Part shown: positions 56,002 through 64,000 of the stretch, one piece after another
How positions within the stretch are numbered: the first letter of the stretch is position 1
Layout of the letters: the number at the start of each line of letters is the position of its first letter
DNA from: Pseudarthrobacter sp. NamE5
GTDB lineage: Bacteria; Actinomycetota; Actinomycetes; Actinomycetales; Micrococcaceae
Length of the DNA: 64,000 nucleotides
NCBI RefSeq assembly: GCF_005796225.1
Contig: NZ_VAHO01000003.1
Span: 186,001 to 250,000, forward strand
Direction: 5' to 3'
The notes under the pieces: generated by a model
Told to the model about the DNA's origin: nothing
The model's input: the letters and a program-made list of their open reading frames with translations, nothing else
The model's database searches: none
Program-made: the position numbers and the translations under genes

Positions 56002-56275
56002 CGTCATCATCCTTCGGCCACTCGACGGGGTCAGGCTTGATGTGGTTCTCGACCAACTGTTCGCGCCACCGGTCGCCGGCACGGGTTCGCCTGTTCAATT
56101 TCCGCGTCAAGTTCGCGATCTGGTCCTGCAGTTCCTTGATTCGGTCCTTCAGTGTCTGGATCACTTGAGCCTCCCGACTCTCACGCCTTTTGTCGGCCCG
56201 GTTGATCCACCAGCCGACGCCGCCGCCGATGACACCGAGGAAGGTCCCGAGCGGGACGAGCCATTGCAGATCCAC
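55994..56275 (-). CDS. Small membrane protein with coiled coil
   Basis: 93 aa. One N-terminal membrane segment ([20 protein letters not shown], about residues 5-24), then a long charged helix ([30 protein letters not shown]) that fits a coiled coil. Ends in Asp-rich DDDDE. May be a second holin or a spanin-type protein. Overlaps the next gene by 8 bp. Confidence 0.6.
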   Translation of the reverse strand: MDLQWLVPLGTFLGVIGGGVGWWINRADKRRESREAQVIQTLKDRIKELQDQIANLTRKLNRRTRAGDRWREQLVENHIKPDPVEWPKDDDDE

Positions 56276-56307
56276 ATCTTCGCCCTCCCAAGCTCAGCGC
56301 TCGTTTA

Positions 56308-57330
56308 CTACCCGACTTTGGAAACCCGGACTCGCGATGCCAGCGTGTAGCCGGGCGTGGTGTCTGAGTAGAAGATGATTCGGATGACTTGTGCGCTTGT
56401 GACGTACAGGTTCGGAATGGTCACCGTCGCGCCGGAGGCCGTGCCGGCGGGAATATCAACGGAGGCGTATTCAAAGGTGCCGTCATTGTTCGCGATCACC
56501 ACATACGTGGTGCCCTGCGCCACGGCTGACATCTTCAGCTTCGCCTGGACTGCGTACAGTCCGCGGCCGGGCAGCTGGATGCGGTCGGCGCTTGGGGATG
56601 AAAAGCCCGAGTTCGTCGTGGTCTGCGCTGCATCGACGGTCAGCGGTCCCGTGCCCCATGTTGGTGATCGTGGCGTGTTCGTGAACGGCACCGTCGATGC
56701 GGTGAACTCCGCGTGCTTGATACCGCGGACCTCTTCCCATTCCGGGTTGTCGTTCGCCCCGACCCGGCGAACCCAGTCAACCCCGTCAATCCACAGCCGG
56801 GTCCCCGCTTTGTTCAGGAAGGTCCTGACGAGGTCGTGGGCGGCGATCAGCCCGCCTCCGTCACCGACCCATGTGCGCAGGTCGATGATCGACGTGGGCT
56901 GTGTCTGGCCGGACGTGACCTGGACGAGCGCGATCGGCTGGTCATCAATGTTCCCCGGGCCATACAGGCGCCCACCCGGAAGGACGGCATTCGCGCCGCC
57001 ATTGACCTTCACGAATTTGGACTCGCCGGCGGTCGGGGTCCAGTCGCGGCGCACCGCGATCAGGTCCCAGCGGGAGCCCGACGATATGGTGTCCAGCTGG
57101 ATGGTTTCGTTGTCGAAGGTTTTGTCCGTGATGCCATGGCCCACCCCCTGGCCGGGGGCGATAGATACCGTCCGGTCGGCACCGGCGACAGCGGTGACCT
57201 TCCAGTGCAGCGGGGACCGTACAGCGTATGTGCCCTGCCCGATGGCCGGGTGAGCGTCAGCCCATGCGCTTTCCGTGTACGGGTTCGCCGTGGTGGTGTC
57301 GTACCCGTTGGAAATGAAAGTAACTGCCAT
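56308..57330 (-). CDS. Minor tail protein
   Basis: 340 aa. Start MAVTFISNGYDTTTANPYTESAWADAHP. Carries TVSIAPGQGVGHGITDKTF, a pattern found in tail-tip structural proteins, and a beta-rich C-terminal domain (YVVIANNDGTFEYASVDIPAGTASGATVTIPNLYVTSAQVIRIIFY) that may bind carbohydrate. Its ATG overlaps the upstream gene's stop (TGATG). Probably part of the baseplate or fibre. Confidence 0.6.
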   Translation of the reverse strand: MAVTFISNGYDTTTANPYTESAWADAHPAIGQGTYAVRSPLHWKVTAVAGADRTVSIAPGQGVGHGITDKTFDNETIQLDTISSGSRWDLIAVRRDWTPTAGESKFVKVNGGANAVLPGGRLYGPGNIDDQPIALVQVTSGQTQPTSIIDLRTWVGDGGGLIAAHDLVRTFLNKAGTRLWIDGVDWVRRVGANDNPEWEEVRGIKHAEFTASTVPFTNTPRSPTWGTGPLTVDAAQTTTNSGFSSPSADRIQLPGRGLYAVQAKLKMSAVAQGTTYVVIANNDGTFEYASVDIPAGTASGATVTIPNLYVTSAQVIRIIFYSDTTPGYTLASRVRVSKVG

Positions 57331-58487
57331 CAGCGCTTCTCCTGGTCTCGTTTGGCGCGGGCAAGCGCCGCGATTCGTTGCGCCGTGATGCGCTCCGGTT
57401 GGTCGGTCAGATCCCCGACAGAGGGTTCTACTGCCGCGTAGGTCGGTGACACCCATTTGAGGGTGCATTCCCGGATGACCTCGGTGACGGTCAGGGCGTC
57501 GGTGATCTTCACTGGCAGACGATCGCCGACGTGGAAACCGCCCGGGCCGTACTGGAATATCCCGGTGCCAGCCAGTGTGAGTTTGATGCCGTTTTTTGGG
57601 CCGTGCTCGTTGAGGTCTTCCTGGCCGCGGGCGTCCATGATGTCGGGTGCGTCTTCGTCCTGAGCATCCCTTGCATCGCGGAACACTTCGGCGCGCATCC
57701 CGTAGGTTGTTTCGCGTCCGAGGTCGGTGACTTGGCGGAAGTTCCGGAGGATCCCGTCGCCGGGACCACCGACGATGGCGCGGGAAGCTGTCGGCCGGGT
57801 GTGGGTGAGGGTTGCTTCCTTCAGGGTCCTGCCCTTCACTGACAGCGCACGCGGGTACGTGGCCGGCTCGTGCACGTCGAGGACGAGCCCGGACCCGACC
57901 TGCTTGACCGTGATTCCGATGCCGGCGTCCTCAATGGCCGGCAGGAGTTTGTCGTCCAGTCGGTGCATCCGGAACGGGACGCCGCCGGGAATGACAGCGC
58001 CGCGGTTCAGGTTCGGCGCCACAGAAAGCCCAGGGACTCCCAGCCGTGTGACCGCGTTTTCGTTGACGACGGCCTTCACGATGGTTTCCGCGTTGCCCGT
58101 ATAGGTCCGATACTCGGAAGCGCCCTGAGCCGTGATAGCAGATGTCGGGACCTGCCAGCCGAGGACTTCCCGCAGGATCCTGAAGTCGTCCTCCACGCTG
58201 ATCGTGCAGGCACCAGTGGCGCCGTCTGTTTTAATCTCGTATCCGGTGATGGGTCCGCTGATGAGGTGTTCGCCCCGGTACGTTACCCGCAGCCGGGCGC
58301 CGGGGTTGACGTCTCCATTGGGGATTAGCTCATCCAGTTTCGGGTGCGCCAGCGGGACGGTCATGCTGAGCGTGGATACGAGGTTGTGCCGGACGGTCGC
58401 CGTCAACGAGGACGGGTTGCCGATCTGGCACCGGAAGACCCGGTCCTTGTCATAGACCGAGATGCGGAAGACGGGTGCTGTCACCAA
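57330..58487 (-). CDS. Tail protein, ReqiPepy6 Gp37-like
   Basis: 385 aa. Matches the Gp37-like tail family: FRISVYDKDRVFRCQIGNPSSLTATVRHNLVSTLSMTVPLAHPKLDELIPNG at the N-terminus, and the middle RMHRLDDKLLPAIEDAGIGITVKQVGSGLVLDV. Expected to form part of the tail tip. Its stop overlaps the next start by one base. Confidence 0.75.
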   Translation of the reverse strand: MVTAPVFRISVYDKDRVFRCQIGNPSSLTATVRHNLVSTLSMTVPLAHPKLDELIPNGDVNPGARLRVTYRGEHLISGPITGYEIKTDGATGACTISVEDDFRILREVLGWQVPTSAITAQGASEYRTYTGNAETIVKAVVNENAVTRLGVPGLSVAPNLNRGAVIPGGVPFRMHRLDDKLLPAIEDAGIGITVKQVGSGLVLDVHEPATYPRALSVKGRTLKEATLTHTRPTASRAIVGGPGDGILRNFRQVTDLGRETTYGMRAEVFRDARDAQDEDAPDIMDARGQEDLNEHGPKNGIKLTLAGTGIFQYGPGGFHVGDRLPVKITDALTVTEVIRECTLKWVSPTYAAVEPSVGDLTDQPERITAQRIAALARAKRDQEKR

Positions 58488-59458
58488 GGCCTCCGATACA
58501 GGGTAGGTAGGAGGGCCTCAACCTTGCCGGGCCCCATGATCTCCATGGACAGCGGGACCTGGGAGCCGGACGGGATCGGCGCGAAGTCCGCCTCGCCCAG
58601 CGCGGGGGACATGTCTACCGGGTTGATGAGGTGGACCCCGACGACGCGCTCGGACGGCTTGCTGGGCGCATCAGGTGTCACCTCGTACAAGGTCGCGCCG
58701 ATGAGGTCCGGGTCCGACTCGATGACCAGGCATTGGCCGGCGGCGACCGTGAACGGGACCGTCACGATGACGCCGTCCACGCCCACGGACACTGCAGTGG
58801 TTTCACCGTCCACGAACCACCGCGGGTACGACTCGACGTCGCCCGGGTTGTCCATCGTCGCGTTCGCGGCACTGTAGGAACTGGCGATCGTCACCACGGG
58901 CCCGTCAGTACCGAAGAAAGGATCCGGCGGGACCTGACCGATGAATGACTTCACCACCGGGTCACCAACCCAGAACGGCTGCTCGGCGATGAGGGTGATC
59001 CCGTACGAGTCCCAACCAACCTTCATAGGGTCGCGGTCCCGGACCTTATCGCCGTCATTGAGGAAACGCAGCCGCAGGGAACGGTGCGACCCGTCAGGGT
59101 GCGTCACCGTCCAGATCCCGGTGTCCGTGGGGTCCATCGTTGCCCAAAAGGCGCGGTCGCGGAGCATCCAGTCCGTTGAGCCGGCGTCACTGTAGATGTG
59201 GATCGGCCAGAACACCTCACGGTCCTGGTAGCTGGCGCCCTCGAACCGTGAACCGGCCACAGCCGGGGACTCAGTCGCGTGCCGCGTGTAGGCCGCGCTA
59301 CCAAGTCCCCGGATGCCCGGCTTCAGGAACAGACCCGTCGAAGGGTCCGTCAACGCCCACTCAGACCCCTTCGCCGTCCACCGCAGCCCCAGCCCCGAAA
59401 ACGCTGGGGCCGGGGGAGCAGGCGGCAGGTAGGGTGTACCGTAAACGATGTTCACCAA
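58481..59458 (-). CDS. Distal tail-type protein
   Basis: 325 aa. Begins MVNIVYGTPYLPPAPPAP and contains GLRWTAKGSEWALTDPSTGLFLKPGIRGLG and DWMLRDRAFWATMDPT, features of siphovirus distal tail (Dit-like) proteins. Lies between the tape measure protein and the Gp37-like protein, the normal place. Overlaps the next gene by 7 bp. Confidence 0.75.
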   Translation of the reverse strand: MVNIVYGTPYLPPAPPAPAFSGLGLRWTAKGSEWALTDPSTGLFLKPGIRGLGSAAYTRHATESPAVAGSRFEGASYQDREVFWPIHIYSDAGSTDWMLRDRAFWATMDPTDTGIWTVTHPDGSHRSLRLRFLNDGDKVRDRDPMKVGWDSYGITLIAEQPFWVGDPVVKSFIGQVPPDPFFGTDGPVVTIASSYSAANATMDNPGDVESYPRWFVDGETTAVSVGVDGVIVTVPFTVAAGQCLVIESDPDLIGATLYEVTPDAPSKPSERVVGVHLINPVDMSPALGEADFAPIPSGSQVPLSMEIMGPGKVEALLPTLYRRPW

Positions 59459-59470
59459 TGGGTGCTCCTT

Positions 59471-62400
59471 CTATGCGTAAACCGCTTGCGCGTCACGCTG
59501 CATATTGAGCAGGCTTCGAGCCATCTCGTTCTCATCGCGTACATGGATTGGGCCGTAGTTGGTGAACCCTCCACCCGCGCCACCGCCGCGAGCAGCGAGG
59601 GTGCTGATGTCCGACCACTGTTGAGCCGTGAGGATCGCTTCGGGCTTCCGTGTGGCGTTCATGATCGAAGACAGACCCGGGTTCAGGACCCCGCCGTTAT
59701 CGTGCAGGTACGGCAGCCCTGTGGAGCCGATGCCGTCGTCCTTGCCGCCGTTGCCGGTGACGAAGTCCACGGCGCCGTCCAGGAGCTTCTTGCCTGCACC
59801 GATGGCAATGTCCGCGATGAACCCTGCCGCCGGGAACGCTGCCTTGAAGCTGTCCACGAGCCCGTCCACAATTGCCGCGATAGGGTTCCATCCGCCCTTG
59901 CCAGCCTCGCCGCCACCGTCAAGGTAGGGCGAGGGGTTTACGAAGTTCGGCCAGCCACCGTTGAACACCATGTAGTGCAGGTGCGGCCCGGTGCTGTTGC
60001 CGGTGGAACCGACGTCGCCGATCCGCTGACCGCCCCGGACCACGTCGCCCATACTCACGGCGAACCGCGAGAGGTGGGCGTACCAGGTCTGGAGGCCGTT
60101 GGGGTGGTCGATGTGGATCTCGTTACCGCCACCATGAGCGGACCAGCCAGCGGATGACACGCGGCCCGGCCCGGCCGCCACAATCGGCGTGCCAGTTGGC
60201 GCGGCGAAGTCGATACCGTTGTGCCCGCCGTGGAACGGCTGCGAAACAGTAGACGCCCGTAGCGGGTGAACAAGCCCACCCTTCGCATAGCCCTCGCCAA
60301 ACATGGCCCGGACCCTAGCGATGGACTGCCCTGCAATTGCGGCCTTATTCATCGCATACAAGCGGGCGCGTTCTAGCGGGTCGCGCATCACCTCGGAAAC
60401 GTAAACGCCTTCACCGCGCCTCATTGGCACAAGCTGATCGTCACCGTCCCGCCACGACGACTGCCCAGGCAGAATGCCGCCGCGATAGAACCCGGCAGGC
60501 AACTGTACATGCGGGATGTCGGGGAGGTTTAGGAAGTTTCCGATCCCGTTCAGCCCGTCAATTAGGCCCTTGTTGATGACAGTATCGACAACGAACTTAA
60601 CCGGGGCCTTCGCTAAATCTTGGAGTTTGCCCCAGGCCTCACCGATCCACTTGACGCCCTGCTCGAAAGCTTTAGGTACGTCCTTCGTGATGAAAGTGGA
60701 TAGGTTATCGAAGACCGGCTTGACATGCTTTTCCCACATCTCGCGAGTCCACTTGCTGATGTTGTCCCAGTTCGCCCAGATAATCGCCGCGAGCCCCAAC
60801 ACGGCACCGATTACCCAACCAATCGGACCCATAGCCAGCAACCAAGCACCAGCCATACGAGCGCCATGAATGAGCGCCTGGGTGGACATTACGAGCCACG
60901 CACCCACCACGACAATGCGGCTGGCAATCATCGCAGCCGACATAGTCCCAGCGGCGAGTGCAGCAGCACCAAGTATCCCGATAAGGATGCCAATCGCAAC
61001 CGGGCTGCCCGCGAAGGCCGTCAACATCGGGCTAAGGAACGTGATTACATTAGCGATCGCATCAGCAACGAACGTGAGCACCTGCACAAGCGAAGGGCCA
61101 AGTACAGCGACAATCGGGGAGAGGGCCTCTAATAGATGCCCGAACGAAGCAGCCAAGCCGGGCATGTGCGGCGCCATGGCGAGCACGCCGGCCTGCAAGC
61201 CCTCCATGAACGTGACCAGCCCGGCTCCGAACGCGGCGTCTGAAAACGCATTGAATATTCCGCCGATAAACGTACCCGCGATCAACCCGCCAAGACGCAG
61301 GAACTCAGCCAGCGGCCCCGCCCCGTGGATAAAAGCATCAGCGATAGGACCTGCCGCAGCACGCAACCCCTCAGCACCCTCTGCGGCACCCTTGAAGATC
61401 GTTGCCATAGTGGACTGAAAGACCCAGCCGTTCATGGACGCTTCAACGTCCCGTAGCCCAGCAGCCAGCCCGCCAAGTGTAGAAGCGAACCCGCCAGCCT
61501 CAGCCGCACGGTTCAGCGCGGCGAAGATCCCCGAAACCGAGGACGCCACAGACCACAGATCTTTAAGCCCCTGGATGCCGTCTTGGATCCACCTGTCCAG
61601 GCTGCCATCAGCAGCAGCGCCCTGGATGAACTCGTTAAAGCGGGTGGCGATGACGGCGACGAACTGGGCGATCATCGGCATGTACCGCATGCCGACCACG
61701 CCCAGCGTCGTGAAGGCAGCCACCACGGGGCCGATGCCGGTATTCAGGATCTCAGTGCTGGCGGCGATGCCCAACAGCAGGGACTCAAGGACCCCGTTAC
61801 CGAGCGAGCTCTCCAGAGCCTGCATGAAAATCTGAGCGCCGGCGCCCACAGCCGAAGCAATAGCACCCACACCCGTAGCCAGCTGCGGCATAACCGAACC
61901 AGCAAGGGAAAGTAGCGGCGCAGCGAACCCGGTGAAGAAGTTCTCCTGGGCGATCAGTCGGATCCCGCCAAGCTGCTCTTTCACGGCCAGCAGCGCACGA
62001 ACGGCTTGCTGCGCGGCTGGGGTGAGTTTCCCCATCGCCTCGACCGACTTCTCTGTGGCGCTTGCAGCGGCGTCAGCCTGCTGCAACTGTACGCGCTCCA
62101 GCGCTCGGTGAGCATCCGCCACGGACTCCGCAGCGTCACGCTGGGAACGGGCAGCATCAGCCGTAGCCTCGGCGATGGCTTCCTGTGCCTCCACGACACG
62201 CTCGGCGCCTTCACGCTGTACCTTCGCGGCTTCGGCCACGGCGTCCTGGTGAGCCTGTACGGAATCAACCGCAGCTTGGCGGGCATCAGCCAAGGAATCC
62301 TCGGCCTGCATAACCTGCTTATTGCCGGCGACGCCTTCCTTGGTGGCCTGCTCATGCTCCTTCCGAAGTTCCTCGGACTCGTCCTTGGCTGTGCGAAGCC

Positions 62401-63244
62401 CGAGGGCGGCTTGGTCAAGGTCCAGCTGCAGCCGGCGCATTTCCCGCGAGCCCATAGAAGCGCCGGAAGCTACCCCTGCGTTGAACTTGAGTAGGGCTTC
62501 CTCGTAACGGAGGGCCGCTTCACGCTCAGACAGCCCCGCCCGCTCAAGCGAACGGTTCAGATCATCCAGCCGCTCGACCGCCTCGGCCCGTGCGTCGTTC
62601 AGGTTCTGCTGTGACTCGAGGACCTGACGGTTAGCGCGCTCGACGTCCCTTTCGGCGTCGGCGACACGGCGGACTGCTTGAATCTGCTGCTCGGCGTTCT
62701 GCTCCACGACGCGGGCAAGGGTGCGCTTGGCGTCCTCCACCCGGGCCGCGGCATCGACGGCGACCTCTGCGGCGTTCCGCTCAGCCCGTTCGATGGAGCG
62801 AACAGCATCGGCCCTTGCCATAGCATCCAGCCGTGCGTTGCCGACAGCCTTCCCGGATTCCTCTGTCGCGGTCTTCAGCGCCTCACCGACGCCGGAGAAC
62901 GCCGTAACCAGCACGCCGGCGCCGGCAGCTGCAGCCATAAGGCCAGCCGGCACGAGAGCCGCGACACCAGCCAGGGAGCGGAGGGAAGCGGCGAACGTGA
63001 CCGCGCTGCCCGTAGCGGCGAGCAAGCCCGCTCCTGCAGCACCAGCGGCCGGGGTGATCGCTGACAGGCCCGCCACGATCTTCCCGGCGCTGGAAACGAA
63101 CCCCGACGCCATGCCGTCGCCCATGGACCGGCCAGCTAACCTCCCGGCCGCGCCGGCGGCTGAATTAGCTTGCTGCGAGATAGACCGCTGCAACCCGGTA
63201 AAGACGGGCTTCACCAGGACTTCGGCGATACCGACGACGGGCAT
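59471..63244 (-). CDS. Tape measure protein with M23 peptidase domain
   Basis: 1257 aa. Long Ala/Glu-rich coiled-coil region at about residues 130-385, then four or more hydrophobic stretches near 650-830, typical of tape measure proteins. Near residues 990-1090 an M23 peptidase domain is present (HGGHNGIDFAAPTGTPIVAAGPGRV... THLH-type motif GPHLHYMVFNGG). If 1.5 angstrom per residue holds, the tail would be about 190 nm. The peptidase part may help DNA entry through the wall. Confidence 0.9.
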   Translation of the reverse strand: MPVVGIAEVLVKPVFTGLQRSISQQANSAAGAAGRLAGRSMGDGMASGFVSSAGKIVAGLSAITPAAGAAGAGLLAATGSAVTFAASLRSLAGVAALVPAGLMAAAAGAGVLVTAFSGVGEALKTATEESGKAVGNARLDAMARADAVRSIERAERNAAEVAVDAAARVEDAKRTLARVVEQNAEQQIQAVRRVADAERDVERANRQVLESQQNLNDARAEAVERLDDLNRSLERAGLSEREAALRYEEALLKFNAGVASGASMGSREMRRLQLDLDQAALGLRTAKDESEELRKEHEQATKEGVAGNKQVMQAEDSLADARQAAVDSVQAHQDAVAEAAKVQREGAERVVEAQEAIAEATADAARSQRDAAESVADAHRALERVQLQQADAAASATEKSVEAMGKLTPAAQQAVRALLAVKEQLGGIRLIAQENFFTGFAAPLLSLAGSVMPQLATGVGAIASAVGAGAQIFMQALESSLGNGVLESLLLGIAASTEILNTGIGPVVAAFTTLGVVGMRYMPMIAQFVAVIATRFNEFIQGAAADGSLDRWIQDGIQGLKDLWSVASSVSGIFAALNRAAEAGGFASTLGGLAAGLRDVEASMNGWVFQSTMATIFKGAAEGAEGLRAAAGPIADAFIHGAGPLAEFLRLGGLIAGTFIGGIFNAFSDAAFGAGLVTFMEGLQAGVLAMAPHMPGLAASFGHLLEALSPIVAVLGPSLVQVLTFVADAIANVITFLSPMLTAFAGSPVAIGILIGILGAAALAAGTMSAAMIASRIVVVGAWLVMSTQALIHGARMAGAWLLAMGPIGWVIGAVLGLAAIIWANWDNISKWTREMWEKHVKPVFDNLSTFITKDVPKAFEQGVKWIGEAWGKLQDLAKAPVKFVVDTVINKGLIDGLNGIGNFLNLPDIPHVQLPAGFYRGGILPGQSSWRDGDDQLVPMRRGEGVYVSEVMRDPLERARLYAMNKAAIAGQSIARVRAMFGEGYAKGGLVHPLRASTVSQPFHGGHNGIDFAAPTGTPIVAAGPGRVSSAGWSAHGGGNEIHIDHPNGLQTWYAHLSRFAVSMGDVVRGGQRIGDVGSTGNSTGPHLHYMVFNGGWPNFVNPSPYLDGGGEAGKGGWNPIAAIVDGLVDSFKAAFPAAGFIADIAIGAGKKLLDGAVDFVTGNGGKDDGIGSTGLPYLHDNGGVLNPGLSSIMNATRKPEAILTAQQWSDISTLAARGGGAGGGFTNYGPIHVRDENEMARSLLNMQRDAQAVYA

Positions 63245-63265
63245 GGCGTACCTCGAATCTTTTAT

Positions 63266-63727
63266 TTAGATGTCAGTGCTGTCGAACCCGAACTGGCCCA
63301 CGAACGACTCGGCCCACTGCCTGTCGGCGTCCTCGATGGCCCGCTCGATCTCCGTGCGAGGTCCCGGGAATGGTTTCACTTCGCCAGGCTCCCCGCCGGC
63401 TGTGGCGATCAGGACCTGCTTGATGCCCTTGAGCGCGTGCAGGATCTCCCGCGACAGGTGCGCGTTCAGATCAAACTCAGCAACCCGAGGCGCCCACTCA
63501 GTTGCCGGCTTCGGCATCGCTGCGAGATGCGCGGCATACTCTTTGTCGTTGACAATTGCCTCGTTGAGCCTCGAAGCCCCGGGAAGCCCGTCGATCAGAT
63601 CGAGCAGGCCAACCCAGCGCCCCTGCGCGTACCACTCCGCAAGATCCACGCCATAAACCGATAAAAGGTCGGCGCGGATCTGCGGGCGGAAACGCCCAAT
63701 CAGCCCGCGGAGGCGTTGCCTTCCCCC
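63266..63727 (-). CDS. Tail assembly chaperone GT extension (frameshift product)
   Basis: The T frame reads LIGRFRPQIRADLLSVYGVDLAEWYAQGRWVGLLDLIDGLPGASRLNEAI and ends at 63266. It has no suitable start with a ribosome binding site at its true beginning; the first available start is the GTG at 63649, in the middle of the conserved block. It is one base behind the G frame and would be entered by a -1 shift on GGGGGAA at 63721-63727. The pattern of G and GT before the tape measure gene is standard in tailed phages. Confidence 0.7.
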   Translation of the reverse strand, partial: GGRQRLRGLIGRFRPQIRADLLSVYGVDLAEWYAQGRWVGLLDLIDGLPGASRLNEAIVNDKEYAAHLAAMPKPATEWAPRVAEFDLNAHLSREILHALKGIKQVLIATAGGEPGEVKPFPGPRTEIERAIEDADRQWAESFVGQFGFDSTDI

Positions 63728-64000
63728 GCTTTGCCGTAGATGTCCTCGTAGTACTTCGTCGCAGCCTGCATCACCGTGGCGAGTTCAATGATCGAGAGCT
63801 TCTCGGCCTTCAGAGCCGCGGTGTCTTCCTCAGACAGCCACGTGCCGATGACTGCCCAGTTCGTCGCGTTGGTGCTGAGCTTCGAGAAGATCTCTTCGGC
63901 CTCAACGGATTCCATCGCGTAGACGTCCGGGAAGGTGATGACCTTCGAGTTGGACAGTGCCATCTTCAGCGGCTCGGCAGTGGTTACTTCCTTGCGGAGC
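63700..64000 (-). CDS. Tail assembly chaperone G, start outside the window
   Basis: The open frame runs to the window edge: LRKEVTTAEPLKMALSNSKVITFPDVYAMESVEAEEIFSKLSTN. The Met at 63963 has no ribosome binding site, and the frame continues through LRKEVTTAEPLK, so the true start is probably further right. Ends KAGEGNASAG at 63700. Works with the frameshifted GT form to load the tape measure protein. Confidence 0.6.
   Translation of the reverse strand, partial: LRKEVTTAEPLKMALSNSKVITFPDVYAMESVEAEEIFSKLSTNATNWAVIGTWLSEEDTAALKAEKLSIIELATVMQAATKYYEDIYGKAGEGNASAG

Overview
The window is high-GC actinobacterial DNA. Gene content (LigC-type ligase, Nei2, Lhr, YcnI, DUF4383, a SARP-type regulator, phage proteins of Arthrobacter-phage style) suggests a Micrococcaceae soil bacterium such as Arthrobacter or Pseudarthrobacter. 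This rests on remembered protein families, not on a database search. It falls into two parts: host chromosome (1 to about 39.94 kb) and the left part of an integrated siphovirus prophage (about 39.94 kb to the end), which runs off the right edge.

Chromosome. 0-15 kb: tgt, small conserved proteins (SRPBCC, DUF6707-like, DUF4916, VOC, YdeI/OmdA), a GH76 glycosidase, an SDR/acyl-CoA dehydrogenase operon, DUF1684, an F420-type reductase, phosphoenolpyruvate carboxylase (ppc) and DedA. 15.4-19.5 kb: a SARP/BTAD regulator, a small conserved peptide, two related precursor-like peptides sharing VELLPxRETL and an AxNAGS tail, a 13-bp stem-loop, and a 768-aa protein joining a PqqD-like N-terminus, an M50 membrane protease and a MinD/ParA-type ATPase. 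I do not recognise this as a described system and consider it the best candidate for a new RiPP-like pathway. 19.5-32.6 kb: an RluA-type pseudouridine synthase, an SRPBCC gene behind a regulator remnant, nei2, lhr, a Rieske FAD oxidoreductase, and a YcnI-type copper pair. 32.7-39.6 kb: a 5-oxoproline (pyroglutamate) use cluster. An NRAMP-type transporter and a shortened DUF1445 protein face a pxpA-pxpBC-accC-gntR operon across a strong shared terminator. The palindrome ATTGTTSAACAAT lies upstream of both transcription units, which defines a probable GntR regulon.

Prophage. The left junction shows a tRNA 3' end on the minus strand followed by the tRNA terminator, so the intact tRNA and probably the integrase lie beyond the right edge. 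40-50 kb is a cargo region of mostly single genes in both orientations: HTH proteins, membrane proteins, lipoproteins, a TM2 protein, an ATP-dependent DNA ligase, an unknown 501-aa protein translationally coupled to a Nudix protein, and a membrane protein behind an excisionase-like HTH gene. 50.1-52.2 kb encodes an OafA-type acyltransferase. From 52.3 kb to the end the minus strand carries, in reverse order of transcription, a deacetylase-containing tail fibre protein, holin, endolysin, a collagen-like membrane protein, minor tail proteins, an M23-containing tape measure protein, and G/GT tail chaperones with a probable -1 frameshift.
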